Below, piece by piece: positions 12,787 to 20,455 of a DNA stretch of 24,534 bases. The notes under the pieces are model-generated. The model saw only the letters and a list, made by a program, of their open reading frames with translations, ran no database searches and was not told where the DNA came from. The position numbers and the translations under genes are program-made. This DNA is from a virus, in IMG/VR virus record IMGVR_UViG_3300025616_000041, positions 1-24,534 of that record; one strand, given 5' to 3'. Every line of letters begins with the position of its first letter. The stretch's first letter is position 1.

Positions 12787-13920
12787 ATGATATACTGCAT
12801 AGACCCCACAGCGGATGAGCCAATCTTGTTAATTAACAAGCATATAGGCTATGATGATATCGATGGAATGGGTATCGATGGAGGCTTATTTCTTCAAGAA
12901 CTACTTCAAATTGATACGCTTGGCAAGAAACGAATACAAGTGTGGATCAACTCTCCGGGGGGAGTCGTTACTGATGGATATTCTATTTATTCAGCAATAT
13001 TGAAATCTAAGACACCTGTTGACACTTACGCTATCGGTGCTTGTGCCTCAATTGCAGGAGTGATTTTTCAAGCAGGACGCAAACGCATCATGAGTGACTA
13101 TGCTTGGTTAATGTATCATAACCCTTTTGGGGGTGATAATTCCGATCTCCTAAAGACGATGAAGGCATCTATTATAAAGATGATAGAGCAACGATCAGGA
13201 CTCACAGAAGAGGAAGTACGGTCAATGATGGCAAGAACATCATTTATCCAAGCAGACGAAGCACTTGATCTTAATTTATGTGATGCGATTGAACAAAGCG
13301 AAAGCGCAAATACGAAATATTTAAGGCAAATCACCAATAGTGGTGAATATATCAGAGAATGCAACTTAGTTTTAAACAAAATTATTAACATTAAATCATT
13401 TACAATGACAAAAGTAACCAATCGTTTGAATTTGAACGAGTCTGCTACTGAGGAAAGTATCGTAAAGGCGATTGACGAACTTGATCGCAGAGCTGCGAAA
13501 GCAGAAGCAGACCTTGAAGAAGTCATCAATAAATCAATAAAAGATGATGATGAACTTGCAGAATTGAAAGCAAAGTTTGAAAAAGCTAAAGCTGATTATC
13601 AAGATTGCAAGTCTAAGTGTGATGCGATGGAAGAAGAAAAAAACGTAATCGAAAATAAATTAGTCGAAGACAAAGCGATTAATCTTGTTGAAGACTATGC
13701 TGCTTCAGGACGCATAAAAAATGAAGAGTCAATCAAAGCATCATGGATCAACTTAGCTAAGAGCGATTTTGAAACAGCAAAAGCAATGCTTGAGACACTT
13801 CCAATAAATAAAATAGCTGTAAAAATTGAAAATCACGTTAAATCAAACGTTACTGATCTACCAACTACAGCGATGGGCCTTGCAATCAAGAATCAGATGA
13901 GACGAGAAGGCAAACTGTAA
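12787..13920 (+). CDS. ClpP-like head maturation protease fused to a scaffold-like domain
   Basis: The 377-residue protein has two parts. Residues 1-170 are a ClpP/S49-like capsid protease: INSPGGVVTDG (54-64), nucleophile Ser88 in GACASIAG and His111 in MYHNPFGG. The position of the third catalytic residue in ClpP (ERDNFMSA) reads ARTSFIQA here, with Thr151 in place of Asp. Residues about 210-340 are highly charged helix and coiled coil (DELDRRAAKAEADLEEVIN, then AELKAKFEKAKADY), as expected of a scaffold. The pair cleaves and clears scaffold during capsid maturation. An internal ATG at 13405 (MTKVTNRLNLNESA), behind an A-rich context, could start a separate scaffold protein as in lambda. 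It precedes the capsid gene by 43 bases. Confidence 0.85.
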   Translation: MIYCIDPTADEPILLINKHIGYDDIDGMGIDGGLFLQELLQIDTLGKKRIQVWINSPGGVVTDGYSIYSAILKSKTPVDTYAIGACASIAGVIFQAGRKRIMSDYAWLMYHNPFGGDNSDLLKTMKASIIKMIEQRSGLTEEEVRSMMARTSFIQADEALDLNLCDAIEQSESANTKYLRQITNSGEYIRECNLVLNKIINIKSFTMTKVTNRLNLNESATEESIVKAIDELDRRAAKAEADLEEVINKSIKDDDELAELKAKFEKAKADYQDCKSKCDAMEEEKNVIENKLVEDKAINLVEDYAASGRIKNEESIKASWINLAKSDFETAKAMLETLPINKIAVKIENHVKSNVTDLPTTAMGLAIKNQMRREGKL

Positions 13921-13963
13921 AAAAAAAGAACAATTAATATAAATTTAAAAAAAACAAAACATT

Positions 13964-14974
13964 ATGGCATTAGTAATTAACGATACCACCTATGCAGGAA
14001 CATTTGCTTCCTACTTCTGGTTACCAGCAACATTTGGAATGGACACCTTACAAAAAGGTGGCGTATATGTACAAGACGGGATTAAGAAACAACATACTAT
14101 TGGTCGTGTTGATTTCGCAAATCCACTACAATCAAGGATAGCAACTCCAACTTCTTCGGGAACATTCACCGTTGATGGTCGTGTACTTGCTCCACAAGAC
14201 CTAATGGTATATACTGAGTTCAACCCGAGAGACTACGAACAACATTGGTTGGCGGAAGAATTGTCTCCTACTCTTCTTGCTCGTGAACTTCCTGTTACTG
14301 CTGAAAACTATATGATGCAGATTGGACTTCAAAGAGCATTTGAGCAGATCGAAAACGGTCTATGGATGGGTTCAACTACTTACACCGCTCTTCCGGGTAC
14401 AACTGGAAATGGTCAGTTAGTCTTTTTTGATGGATTCTTAAAAAAGATGGTATCTGATACCGGCGTTCTCAAAGTTGGTTCTCCACTTCCTTTGTCTGCT
14501 GCCGCCACCAGTGGTTCTGTTTATAATATCGTTGATGCGATGAACGCTCTGCTTCAATTGGTTTCTACTAATAAAAAAGCGTTGCTTTCTCGTCCAACTC
14601 GTTATCAGAGATTGAAATTCTTCATGTCAATCGATGCAGAACAAATCTATCAGACATATATTACGACTTCTCTTACTTTCAAAGGCGTTAATACTACAGA
14701 GCGTGGTATTAATCTTTTCAAAGGATATGAGATTGTTGCTCTTGCGGGACTTCCTGTTGATACTATTCTTTTCTGCGAAGGACTGAATGATGTTTCATCT
14801 AACCTTTATGTAGGTATGAACTCAACCGAAGACAACAACTTACAGTTGATGAGATTACAGAACAATTCAGAACTTTTCTTCCTTAAAGGGTTGATGAAAT
14901 TTGATGTCCAGTACGGTTTTTCAGATCAGGCTTTCTTATTTACCACTTTAACGGCAGGTACTTTCACAGCATAA
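13964..14974 (+). CDS. major capsid protein
   Basis: The 336-residue protein has the length and layout of HK97-fold capsid proteins of Mu-like phages. A short N-terminal arm is followed by strands and the E-loop-like region (DGIKKQHTIGRVDFANPLQS, about 38-57), then ELSPTLLARELPVTAENYMM and the spine-helix region (IGLQRAFEQIENGLWMGST). The second half has domain A-like beta segments (YEIVALAGLPVDTILFCEG). It forms the icosahedral shell. The assignment rests mainly on position right after the protease/scaffold, on length and on the isolated terminator behind it. It is preceded by an A-rich leader of about 40 bases, typical of a highly expressed Bacteroidota gene. Confidence 0.8.
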   Translation: MALVINDTTYAGTFASYFWLPATFGMDTLQKGGVYVQDGIKKQHTIGRVDFANPLQSRIATPTSSGTFTVDGRVLAPQDLMVYTEFNPRDYEQHWLAEELSPTLLARELPVTAENYMMQIGLQRAFEQIENGLWMGSTTYTALPGTTGNGQLVFFDGFLKKMVSDTGVLKVGSPLPLSAAATSGSVYNIVDAMNALLQLVSTNKKALLSRPTRYQRLKFFMSIDAEQIYQTYITTSLTFKGVNTTERGINLFKGYEIVALAGLPVDTILFCEGLNDVSSNLYVGMNSTEDNNLQLMRLQNNSELFFLKGLMKFDVQYGFSDQAFLFTTLTAGTFTA

Positions 14975-14976
14975 AT

Positions 14977-15003
14977 AAAAGAGGGGGTTAAAATCCCCTT
15001 TTA
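14977..15003 (+). terminator. Rho-independent terminator after the capsid gene
   Basis: AAAAGAGGGGG, loop TTAAAA, then TCCCCTTTT form a GC-rich stem of four to five pairs flanked by A and T runs. It lies three bases after the capsid stop and may reduce readthrough into the tail operon. Confidence 0.75.
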
Positions 15004-15040
15004 GATGCTTTTTAATGTTTAACAATTAAAAAAAATAGTC

Positions 15041-15472
15041 ATGAAAAAATTATATTTTATTTTAGTTTTATTAATGGTTGCTTCTTGCGTGTTTGCACAA
15101 TCTACATCACCCCGATTTGGAACCACCCCAAATTCGGATAACACAGGACGAGTACTGAATTATAAACTTGTTACTGTTGTTGATGTTGCTGGTGCTGATT
15201 CTATTATTGCTAAAACAGACGCATGGACAACAATCTATAAGATCACATTGCTTGATTCTTTGACGCTTAAACAACCCGTTGTGACTCTTTGCAAGTATGG
15301 AGATAATATTGAGATCATAGCTACTTGTGTGACCGGCACACCAAAACTTAAATTCACGGGATCGAAATGGATGAGTGCAGGAACTGCAATACTATCTACT
15401 AATAAAAAAGCTGTCATTAAGTTTGTCTTTGATGGCGTTGAGTGGATTGAAACAGGAAGATACGTTCAGTAA
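15041..15472 (+). CDS. secreted or lipoprotein-type beta-rich phage protein
   Basis: The 143-residue protein starts with a signal peptide: MKKLYFILVLLMVASCVFAQ. Cleavage after AFA-like 'CVFA' before Gln21 is typical of Bacteroidota; alternatively VASC (13-16) fits a lipobox. The mature part is beta-rich and resembles small beta-sandwich virion proteins: LTLKQPVVTLCKYGDNIEI, LKFTGSKWMSAGTAI and KFVFDGVEWIETGRYVQ ('f..dG..W.e.gr' ending). A signal peptide on a gene between capsid and tail genes is unusual, since virion proteins are made in the cytoplasm. It may be a moron expressed in the envelope, or a decoration protein that acquired a signal. It overlaps the next start by one base. Confidence 0.6.
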   Translation: MKKLYFILVLLMVASCVFAQSTSPRFGTTPNSDNTGRVLNYKLVTVVDVAGADSIIAKTDAWTTIYKITLLDSLTLKQPVVTLCKYGDNIEIIATCVTGTPKLKFTGSKWMSAGTAILSTNKKAVIKFVFDGVEWIETGRYVQ

Positions 15473-15666
15473 TGGACGCAAAAGAAGTCTTCACCGCTTT
15501 GCCTCATATCAACGTGATATGGGTAACAGATGATGGTCATTTTCATTTGCACTCTTCTTATGGTGGGCAAGCTATTCATCGGGATAGTGTGAATGAAGAC
15601 CCAAAGACTTTAAAAAAAGTAATTGAACATAAACAAGTCCATCGCAGGACGCAAAAACATAAATAA
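15472..15666 (+). CDS. small histidine-rich hypothetical protein
   Basis: The 64-residue product is not recognised. It has several histidines (HFHLHSS, then HKQVHRRTQKHK at the end), an N-terminal VFTALPHINVIWVTDDGHF and a strongly basic tail. It could bind metal or nucleic acid. It overlaps both neighbours by one base (TAATG on both sides), so it is part of the tail operon. The small size and context suggest a neck or tail-assembly helper, which is inference only. Confidence 0.55.
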   Translation: MDAKEVFTALPHINVIWVTDDGHFHLHSSYGGQAIHRDSVNEDPKTLKKVIEHKQVHRRTQKHK

Positions 15667-17195
15667 TGAGAGGTGATATAACATTTATCAAAGGACAAGG
15701 AGCATCGAAGAGAGTAGCCGCAGGGCAAGACTTTATTTCGGGACTCGTTCTATACAGCAATACACTTCCATCTGGGTTTACTACAGGAGCTAATATCAAA
15801 CAGTTTTTTAGTGTCATTGACGCTGAGAATGCAGGTATATTAGCAACGTATGCAGATGAGACAAAAGCAGCAGGAATCTATCTTGTGACCAATAAAGGAA
15901 CAGATGGAGATACTGTTACAATCAAAATTACTGAGCCATTTGGTATTGTTGTTGATCTTGGTACTTATCTTAAAGTATCGGGCGATTCAACTGTTGACAA
16001 AGTAGGTATCGGCATTGCATTAGTGATCAATTCAGGCACTGCCACGCATGGTTATACTGCAATTAATACAACGGGGTCTCTTGCTATCACAGCAAGACCA
16101 GGACTTGGCATATTCTTAAATACAGGATTGCCGATTGTCGTTACGCTTGGCGGAAACGCAGTCCCTTCAATCGCTGGTACGATCACTCAGTTCACGGGTG
16201 GTGTTTATTCGAAACAAGCTATATGGCATTATCATATCTCGGAGTTTTTCAGAGCAAATATCGCTGGTCAACTTTGGATAGGTATATTTCCTGTTGTCTC
16301 TCCGGCTGTGTTCACTGAAATCACTCTTCTTCAGACTGCCGCTTCTGGTGCAATTCGCCAAGTTGCTATATGGAATTTAACAACTTATGCAACTGGAGAT
16401 ATTACAAAGATCGACACGGTGATTAAGACTTACAATGATGCTAAACATAAGCCAATGTCTGCGCTTTATGCTGCTAATCTTAGCGCAACAACAGACATTA
16501 CTCAAGTTGCTGATTTAGCTTCGTTGACAGCAAATAAAGTAAGTTCAATCATTGGTCAAGATGGTGCAGCACTTGGAGCTTTTCTATACTTAACAACAGG
16601 GGTATCAATTACTCAGTTAGGTGTTGCGCTTGGGATGCTTTCTCTTTCTGCTGTATCGGAAGACTTCGGAGAACCTGCTAAGTTTAATTTATCGAATGGT
16701 ACTGAGAATGATGTTCCCTCATTTGCGAATGGACAACTCCTTTCAGCTCCTGCTCTATCGGATTCAGCTCTTGATGCAATTGATGCGAAGCGTCAAATCT
16801 TTGGACAGACTTATGTTGGTTATGCAGGGACTTATTTTAATGATAATCATTGCGCTGTTGCTCTTACAAGTGACTATGCTTACATCAATGACAACAGAGT
16901 GATTGACAAAGCAATCAGAGGCGTTTATTCGGCTTTGATTCCTTACTTAAAATCGAAGTTGCTTAAAAATGCCGATGGAACTCTCGCTTTAACGACAGTC
17001 GCTTTTCTTGAATCTCAAGCTCTTCAGCCATTGTATCAGATGGCAAGAGATCAGGATTTAGGATCAATAGTTCCGTCAGATGTATATATTGATCCGTCTC
17101 AGAATGTGACAATAACAAGCACATTAACGATTAATATCGTCTTGAATGAGAACGGAATAGCGAGGAATATAGTAGTACCAATCTCTTTTAAATAA
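15666..17195 (+). CDS. tail sheath protein (DUF2586-like)
   Basis: The 509-residue protein resembles the DUF2586 family, the contractile tail sheath of Bacteroidota phages and related injection systems. The N-terminus is IKGQGASKRVAAGQDFISGLVLY (in part); the middle holds repeated beta segments and a long insertion; the C-terminal part has RQIFGQTYVGYAGTYFNDNH (about 381-400), then NRVIDKAIRGVYSALIPYL and the sheath-like ending (VDP/IDPSQNVTITSTLTINIVL). Subunits form the outer tube that contracts to drive the tail tube into the host. It lies immediately before the tube gene, the usual order. This gene establishes the myovirus-type tail. Confidence 0.8.
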   Translation: MRGDITFIKGQGASKRVAAGQDFISGLVLYSNTLPSGFTTGANIKQFFSVIDAENAGILATYADETKAAGIYLVTNKGTDGDTVTIKITEPFGIVVDLGTYLKVSGDSTVDKVGIGIALVINSGTATHGYTAINTTGSLAITARPGLGIFLNTGLPIVVTLGGNAVPSIAGTITQFTGGVYSKQAIWHYHISEFFRANIAGQLWIGIFPVVSPAVFTEITLLQTAASGAIRQVAIWNLTTYATGDITKIDTVIKTYNDAKHKPMSALYAANLSATTDITQVADLASLTANKVSSIIGQDGAALGAFLYLTTGVSITQLGVALGMLSLSAVSEDFGEPAKFNLSNGTENDVPSFANGQLLSAPALSDSALDAIDAKRQIFGQTYVGYAGTYFNDNHCAVALTSDYAYINDNRVIDKAIRGVYSALIPYLKSKLLKNADGTLALTTVAFLESQALQPLYQMARDQDLGSIVPSDVYIDPSQNVTITSTLTINIVLNENGIARNIVVPISFK

Positions 17196-17201
17196 TACAT
17201 T

Positions 17202-17615
17202 ATGACACCATTAATTAACGGTATAGCATATTCCTGGTCAACGATTCAATTTACTTTGTTCGGTGTTCCGGTAGCTGGTATTACTAATATAGAATACAAG
17301 CGCAAACAGACTAAAACGAATAATTACGGAGCAGGTCAAGAGCCGGTCTCTCGTGGTTATGGTAAAAAAGAGTATGACGGATCAATTGAGATTTATCTCG
17401 ATGAATGGAAAAAAATCATTAATGCTTCTCCAAATCGTGATCCATTATCTATCGGATGGTTCAATATTCCTGTTGTTTATGGGAATTCAGTAGCAGACAT
17501 AACGACAGATGTTCTTCGTGGTGTTGAGTTTCTCGAAGATCCATTCACAGCAAAAGAGGGCGACACTAAGCTCACAGTAAAGATTCCATTAATTATTGCA
17601 CAAATAGATCGATAA
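17202..17615 (+). CDS. tail tube protein
   Basis: The 137-residue protein has the short beta-sandwich profile of phage tail tubes: GVPVAGITNIEYKRKQTKTN (22-41), GAGQEPVSRGYGKKEYDGSI and LRGVEFLEDPFTAKEGDTKL before a final strand KIPLIIAQI. The pattern 'y.r...n.yg.G..P.srg.G..ey.gsi....' is common to tube proteins behind DUF2586 sheaths. It polymerises around the tape measure. It lies six bases after the sheath gene and is directly adjacent to the chaperone gene. Confidence 0.8.
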   Translation: MTPLINGIAYSWSTIQFTLFGVPVAGITNIEYKRKQTKTNNYGAGQEPVSRGYGKKEYDGSIEIYLDEWKKIINASPNRDPLSIGWFNIPVVYGNSVADITTDVLRGVEFLEDPFTAKEGDTKLTVKIPLIIAQIDR

Positions 17616-18023
17616 ATGACAACAACAAACGAACAACAACAAAAAGAGTTAACAGAAGAGTTAACAGAAGAGTTAACACAAGACGAGATCAATTATTATG
17701 AAGAGATTGCAAGTCAATTAGCAAAGAAGTATAATGTAAACAAAGTACACGTGTATATCGGAGTCGAACAAGGCACTAACGAGCGAGTTGTTGGTTATCT
17801 TCGGGAGCCTAATTATATGCAGAAAATCTTTGCAATGGACAAGATCGCAAGTGTGGGGATATTCGCAGCAGGTGACGAGTTACGCTCTGCTCTTACACTC
17901 CAAGAAGAGAGCGATCCGAAGACATATAGCAGTGCTTCAAGTTGTGATGGCTATCGTCTCGGAATGACTTCTACTTGCATCCCTATCATTGATGTGATCA
18001 AGAACTCGTTTAAAAAAAAATAG
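17616..18023 (+). CDS. tail assembly chaperone, short product (gpG-like)
   Basis: The 135-residue zero-frame product lies between tail tube and tape measure, the canonical place of the tail assembly chaperone. The N-terminus has acidic repeats (three 12-base repeats encoding ELTE, ELTE, ELTQ at 17646-17681), then a helical and strand region (EIASQLAKKYNVNKVHVYIG, EQGTNERVVGYLREP) and ends with DVIKNSFKKK. The final three Lys codons form a run of nine A, followed by TAG. It should bind the tape measure protein during assembly. A longer frameshifted product is listed separately. No cysteine-metal or enzymatic motif is present. Confidence 0.75.
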   Translation: MTTTNEQQQKELTEELTEELTQDEINYYEEIASQLAKKYNVNKVHVYIGVEQGTNERVVGYLREPNYMQKIFAMDKIASVGIFAAGDELRSALTLQEESDPKTYSSASSCDGYRLGMTSTCIPIIDVIKNSFKKK

Positions 18024-18190
18024 CTGATGCTGAGATCAGCAACTCAAGCGCAGTTCACGCACGAATGGCGGCCCTCATTCGGGGCTGCCTTCATGTTTCA
18101 GTAGATGACTTATCGGAAGACGAGTTTATCACGGCATGGGTTCAGACAAAATATTATCTTGAAACTGTTCATCAAGTTAAATTCTCATAA
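17616..18190 (+). CDS. tail assembly chaperone, -1 frameshift product (gpGT-like)
   Basis: If ribosomes shift back one base at A9 (18012-18020), reading resumes with ATA at 18020 and stays open for 56 codons, ending at TAA 18188-18190; the fused product is 191 residues. The extension reads IADAEISNSSAVHARMAALI, RGCLHVSVDD and LSEDEFITAWVQTKYYLETV, which looks like the acidic-aromatic helix of T domains. The alternative +1 frame closes at once (TGA at 18025-18027). The extension otherwise leaves an unexplained gap before the tape measure gene. Programmed -1 frameshifting in this gene pair is well known for long-tailed phages (lambda G/GT). The -1 reading is directly seen; its use is inferred. 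Confidence 0.75.
17646..17681 (+). repeat. three 12-base tandem repeats in the chaperone gene
   Basis: GAGTTAACAGAA occurs three times in a row (the last copy has GAGTTAACACAA), each encoding ELTE or ELTQ. Because the unit is 12 bases, copy number can change without breaking the frame. Each copy contains the palindrome GTTAAC. Confidence 0.8.
18009..18040 (+). promoter_or_regulatory. programmed -1 frameshift site with hairpin
   Basis: TTT AAA AAA AAA TAG gives a slippery run of nine A (18012-18020) directly before the zero-frame stop. It is followed, starting at the third base of the stop codon, by a perfect hairpin GCTGAT (18023-18028), loop GCTGAG, ATCAGC (18035-18040). Slippery run plus adjacent stem is the usual arrangement; polymerase slippage on A9 could also contribute. 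Confidence 0.7.
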
Positions 18191-18220
18191 ATTCTCATAA
18201 ATTCTCATAAATTCTCATAA
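18181..18220 (+). repeat. four perfect 10-bp tandem repeats before the tape measure gene
   Basis: ATTCTCATAA occurs four times without mismatch, ending one base before the tape measure ATG at 18221. The first copy supplies the last sense codons and the TAA (18188-18190) of the frameshifted chaperone. As the unit is not a multiple of three, copy number changes the distance between this stop and the next start by 10-base steps. Confidence 0.9.
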
Positions 18221-19819
18221 ATGAGTACATTAGTTGAATATATATTAGGCGTTAAAGACAACATGAGTGCAGGAGTCAACACTGCAAAAAGTCATGTAAA
18301 TCAACTTGAGGGAGCAATCGGAGGAGTTAATAAGGTGCTTGGAACGCTTGGTGTTGCGTTTGGAGCTTTTCAGATTGCATCATTTGTAAAAGGTGGAGTA
18401 GAGAAATTTCATGAACTTGAACAAGTGACAGCAAAAGTTGAGGCGAATCTTAAAGCAACAAGTGGAGCTGCGGGGATGGGGATGGAAGAAATTCAAAAGT
18501 TTGCCACAGATTTACGGAATAAAACAGGCGAAAGCAGAACGACTATTCTTGATATGCAATCGCAACTATTAACTTTTCCTGCAATCACGAAAGATGTATT
18601 TTCGCAATCTATGGGACTTGTTGCTGATATTGCAAAACAAACAGGTCATGAGTTGCGAGAAACTGCAATTATGTATGGGAAAGCTCTTAATGATCCTATT
18701 GATGGTCTTCAAAAAATGATGCGTTATGGCGTTATGCTCACTGATAACGATAAAGCGAGAATAATCAAACTTCAAGAATCTGGCCATTTGATCGAAGCGC
18801 AAAAAGCAATGATGGATGCTATCGCAGGGTCAGGGTATGCAGGGGTTGCTGAAGCAATGTTTAATGCCGATCCAATAAAACGATTTAATATGATGATGGA
18901 ATCGGCTCAAGTTGCTGTGGGAAAATATGCAACAGAGATACTTATAGAGATAATGCCTGCTCTCATGGCAATGGCTGAAGGCATAGAATCAGTAGCTGGA
19001 TGGGTCGGAGAACACGGTAAAGCATTAATGACTATTGTTGGCATTTATACAGCTTACAAAGCAGTAATAATAGGACAAATAGCTCTTGAAAAGTCAATAA
19101 TAATGATAAAAGGATTAAGTGCTATAGCGAGTGAAGTTCTGCTTGGATGGGAAATTGCAAGAGCAGAAGGACTTGGAATAGTTGCTGCCGCACAATGGGC
19201 ATTAAATGTCGCTATGAATGCTAATCCTATCGGATTAATAGTTGCTGGTATCGCTGCACTTGTCGCTGTTCTTGTCTGGGCATGGGAAACATTCTCCGGC
19301 TTTCGGGAGACAATTCTTGGTGTATGGGAAGTGGTTAAATCGTTTGGATCGTCGTTGTATGACATATTTGATGGCATCGCAAAGATTTACAAAGGAATGT
19401 TTACTTTTGATCTTGGCGAGATGGAAACGGGATTAAGTCAAGTCATTGATGCTGTTGGGTCTGCTGGTGCTAACATGGGTAAAGCATGGTCAAAAGGACA
19501 AAAAGAAGGAGCAGAAAGTTTCGCTTCATCAATGTATGGATCAGATGCTGACAAAGCGATTTCATTAACTAAAGCGAACAAAGGCGCAACGGGAGCAAAG
19601 GGAGCAACAGGAGAAGCAGTAGAAGCAGTAGCATCACCGAAAACAAAAGCTGAGGGGCAAAAGACAATAAATATACATATTGCTTATAATGGGCCATTAA
19701 TTAAAGACTTCACTATTTCGACAACAAACATAAAAGAAGGACTTTCATCACTCAAAGAAAAAGTTACTGCAATACTCACAGAAGCGACTCGTGACAGTGT
19801 CATGGTTGCCGATAATTAA
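18221..19819 (+). CDS. tail tape measure protein
   Basis: The 532-residue protein has the usual tape measure design. The N-terminus is helical (MSTLVEYILGVKDNMSAGVN, then NQLEGAIGGVNKVLG), followed by a Gly/Ala-rich helical core with matches to the TMP family (AMYGKALNDPIDGLQKMMRYG about 150-170) and two hydrophobic segments (about 255-275 and 325-355, PIGLIVAGIAALVAVLVWAW). Near 455-470 there is a collagen-like GATGAKGATGEA stretch. It fixes tail length and exits ahead of the DNA on injection. At about 0.15 nm per residue the tail would be near 80 nm, short for a contractile tail (inferred). It starts directly after the 10-bp repeats and ends seven bases before the next gene. Confidence 0.9.
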   Translation: MSTLVEYILGVKDNMSAGVNTAKSHVNQLEGAIGGVNKVLGTLGVAFGAFQIASFVKGGVEKFHELEQVTAKVEANLKATSGAAGMGMEEIQKFATDLRNKTGESRTTILDMQSQLLTFPAITKDVFSQSMGLVADIAKQTGHELRETAIMYGKALNDPIDGLQKMMRYGVMLTDNDKARIIKLQESGHLIEAQKAMMDAIAGSGYAGVAEAMFNADPIKRFNMMMESAQVAVGKYATEILIEIMPALMAMAEGIESVAGWVGEHGKALMTIVGIYTAYKAVIIGQIALEKSIIMIKGLSAIASEVLLGWEIARAEGLGIVAAAQWALNVAMNANPIGLIVAGIAALVAVLVWAWETFSGFRETILGVWEVVKSFGSSLYDIFDGIAKIYKGMFTFDLGEMETGLSQVIDAVGSAGANMGKAWSKGQKEGAESFASSMYGSDADKAISLTKANKGATGAKGATGEAVEAVASPKTKAEGQKTINIHIAYNGPLIKDFTISTTNIKEGLSSLKEKVTAILTEATRDSVMVADN

Positions 19820-19825
19820 TCTGTT

Positions 19826-20455
19826 ATGGCGCAAAGTTTTTTTATTCCTCGTGTTTCTAATCAACAATTAGCTACTATTGCTTCCCGAACAGCAGGTATT
19901 ATAGCTGTTGATCTTGCTTCTGATGCCCGAAGAATGGCATCGTCAAATAATAAATATCAAGGACAGATTAATCAAATAACGGCTGCTGACTTTTCTGTTG
20001 CTACTTCACCGCTAGGAACAAAAGTATTTTCTGATGTTACATTTGGATCGGTTACATATGTTGATAAATCTGGCAATACGATCACAACAAATAAAGTAAC
20101 ATTCGAAACGATTCTTATTAATGTGACATTCCCTAAGAGAGTAGTAAAGACAGAGATTCAAGGCAGAGATGGAACGATTAAGGAATATATTGGCCGTGAT
20201 GATGCTCAGGTTTCATTCAAGGGTGTGATAGTCGGAAAAAACGGTGAATATCCTTTCATAGAAGTAGGATGGTTAAAAGATATCACTAATGCACCTGTTC
20301 CGATCCCTGTTATTTGCGCTTATCTGCAAAACTTCGATATTGATTCGGTTGTATTTGATTATTCATCATTCGATCAGGACGAAGGAGGATACTCATATCA
20401 GGCATTTACACTCTCTTGCATCTCGGATGTTCCACAAGAACTAAAAATACTGTAA
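19826..20455 (+). CDS. DUF6046 family protein, probable baseplate/tail hub component
   Basis: The 209-residue protein matches the DUF6046 family of Bacteroidota phages. The typical core is FETILINVTFPKRVVKTEIQ (about 89-108), GRDGTIKEYIGRDDAQVSF and FKGVIVGKNGEYPFIEV (to about 146), followed by VPIPVICAYLQNFDIDSVV and a Tyr/Gln-rich end. This 'k.iv.T.i.gr.GtvKEyi..gDy.v...G...' pattern resembles the connector between tail tube and hub. It is probably functionally close to LysM-containing or gp53-type proteins, which is inference. The stop shares bases with the next ATG (TAATG). Confidence 0.75.
   Translation: MAQSFFIPRVSNQQLATIASRTAGIIAVDLASDARRMASSNNKYQGQINQITAADFSVATSPLGTKVFSDVTFGSVTYVDKSGNTITTNKVTFETILINVTFPKRVVKTEIQGRDGTIKEYIGRDDAQVSFKGVIVGKNGEYPFIEVGWLKDITNAPVPIPVICAYLQNFDIDSVVFDYSSFDQDEGGYSYQAFTLSCISDVPQELKIL

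Noticed and set aside
13116-13529. A 137-codon reverse-strand frame inside the head protease gene
   Set aside because: Ser/Arg-rich shadow of the charged coiled-coil codons on the forward strand; no signals of its own.
18181-18220. Tandem 10-bp repeats as a CRISPR or iteron array
   Set aside because: There are no spacers and no replication protein gene nearby; the repeats sit exactly between two coupled tail genes.
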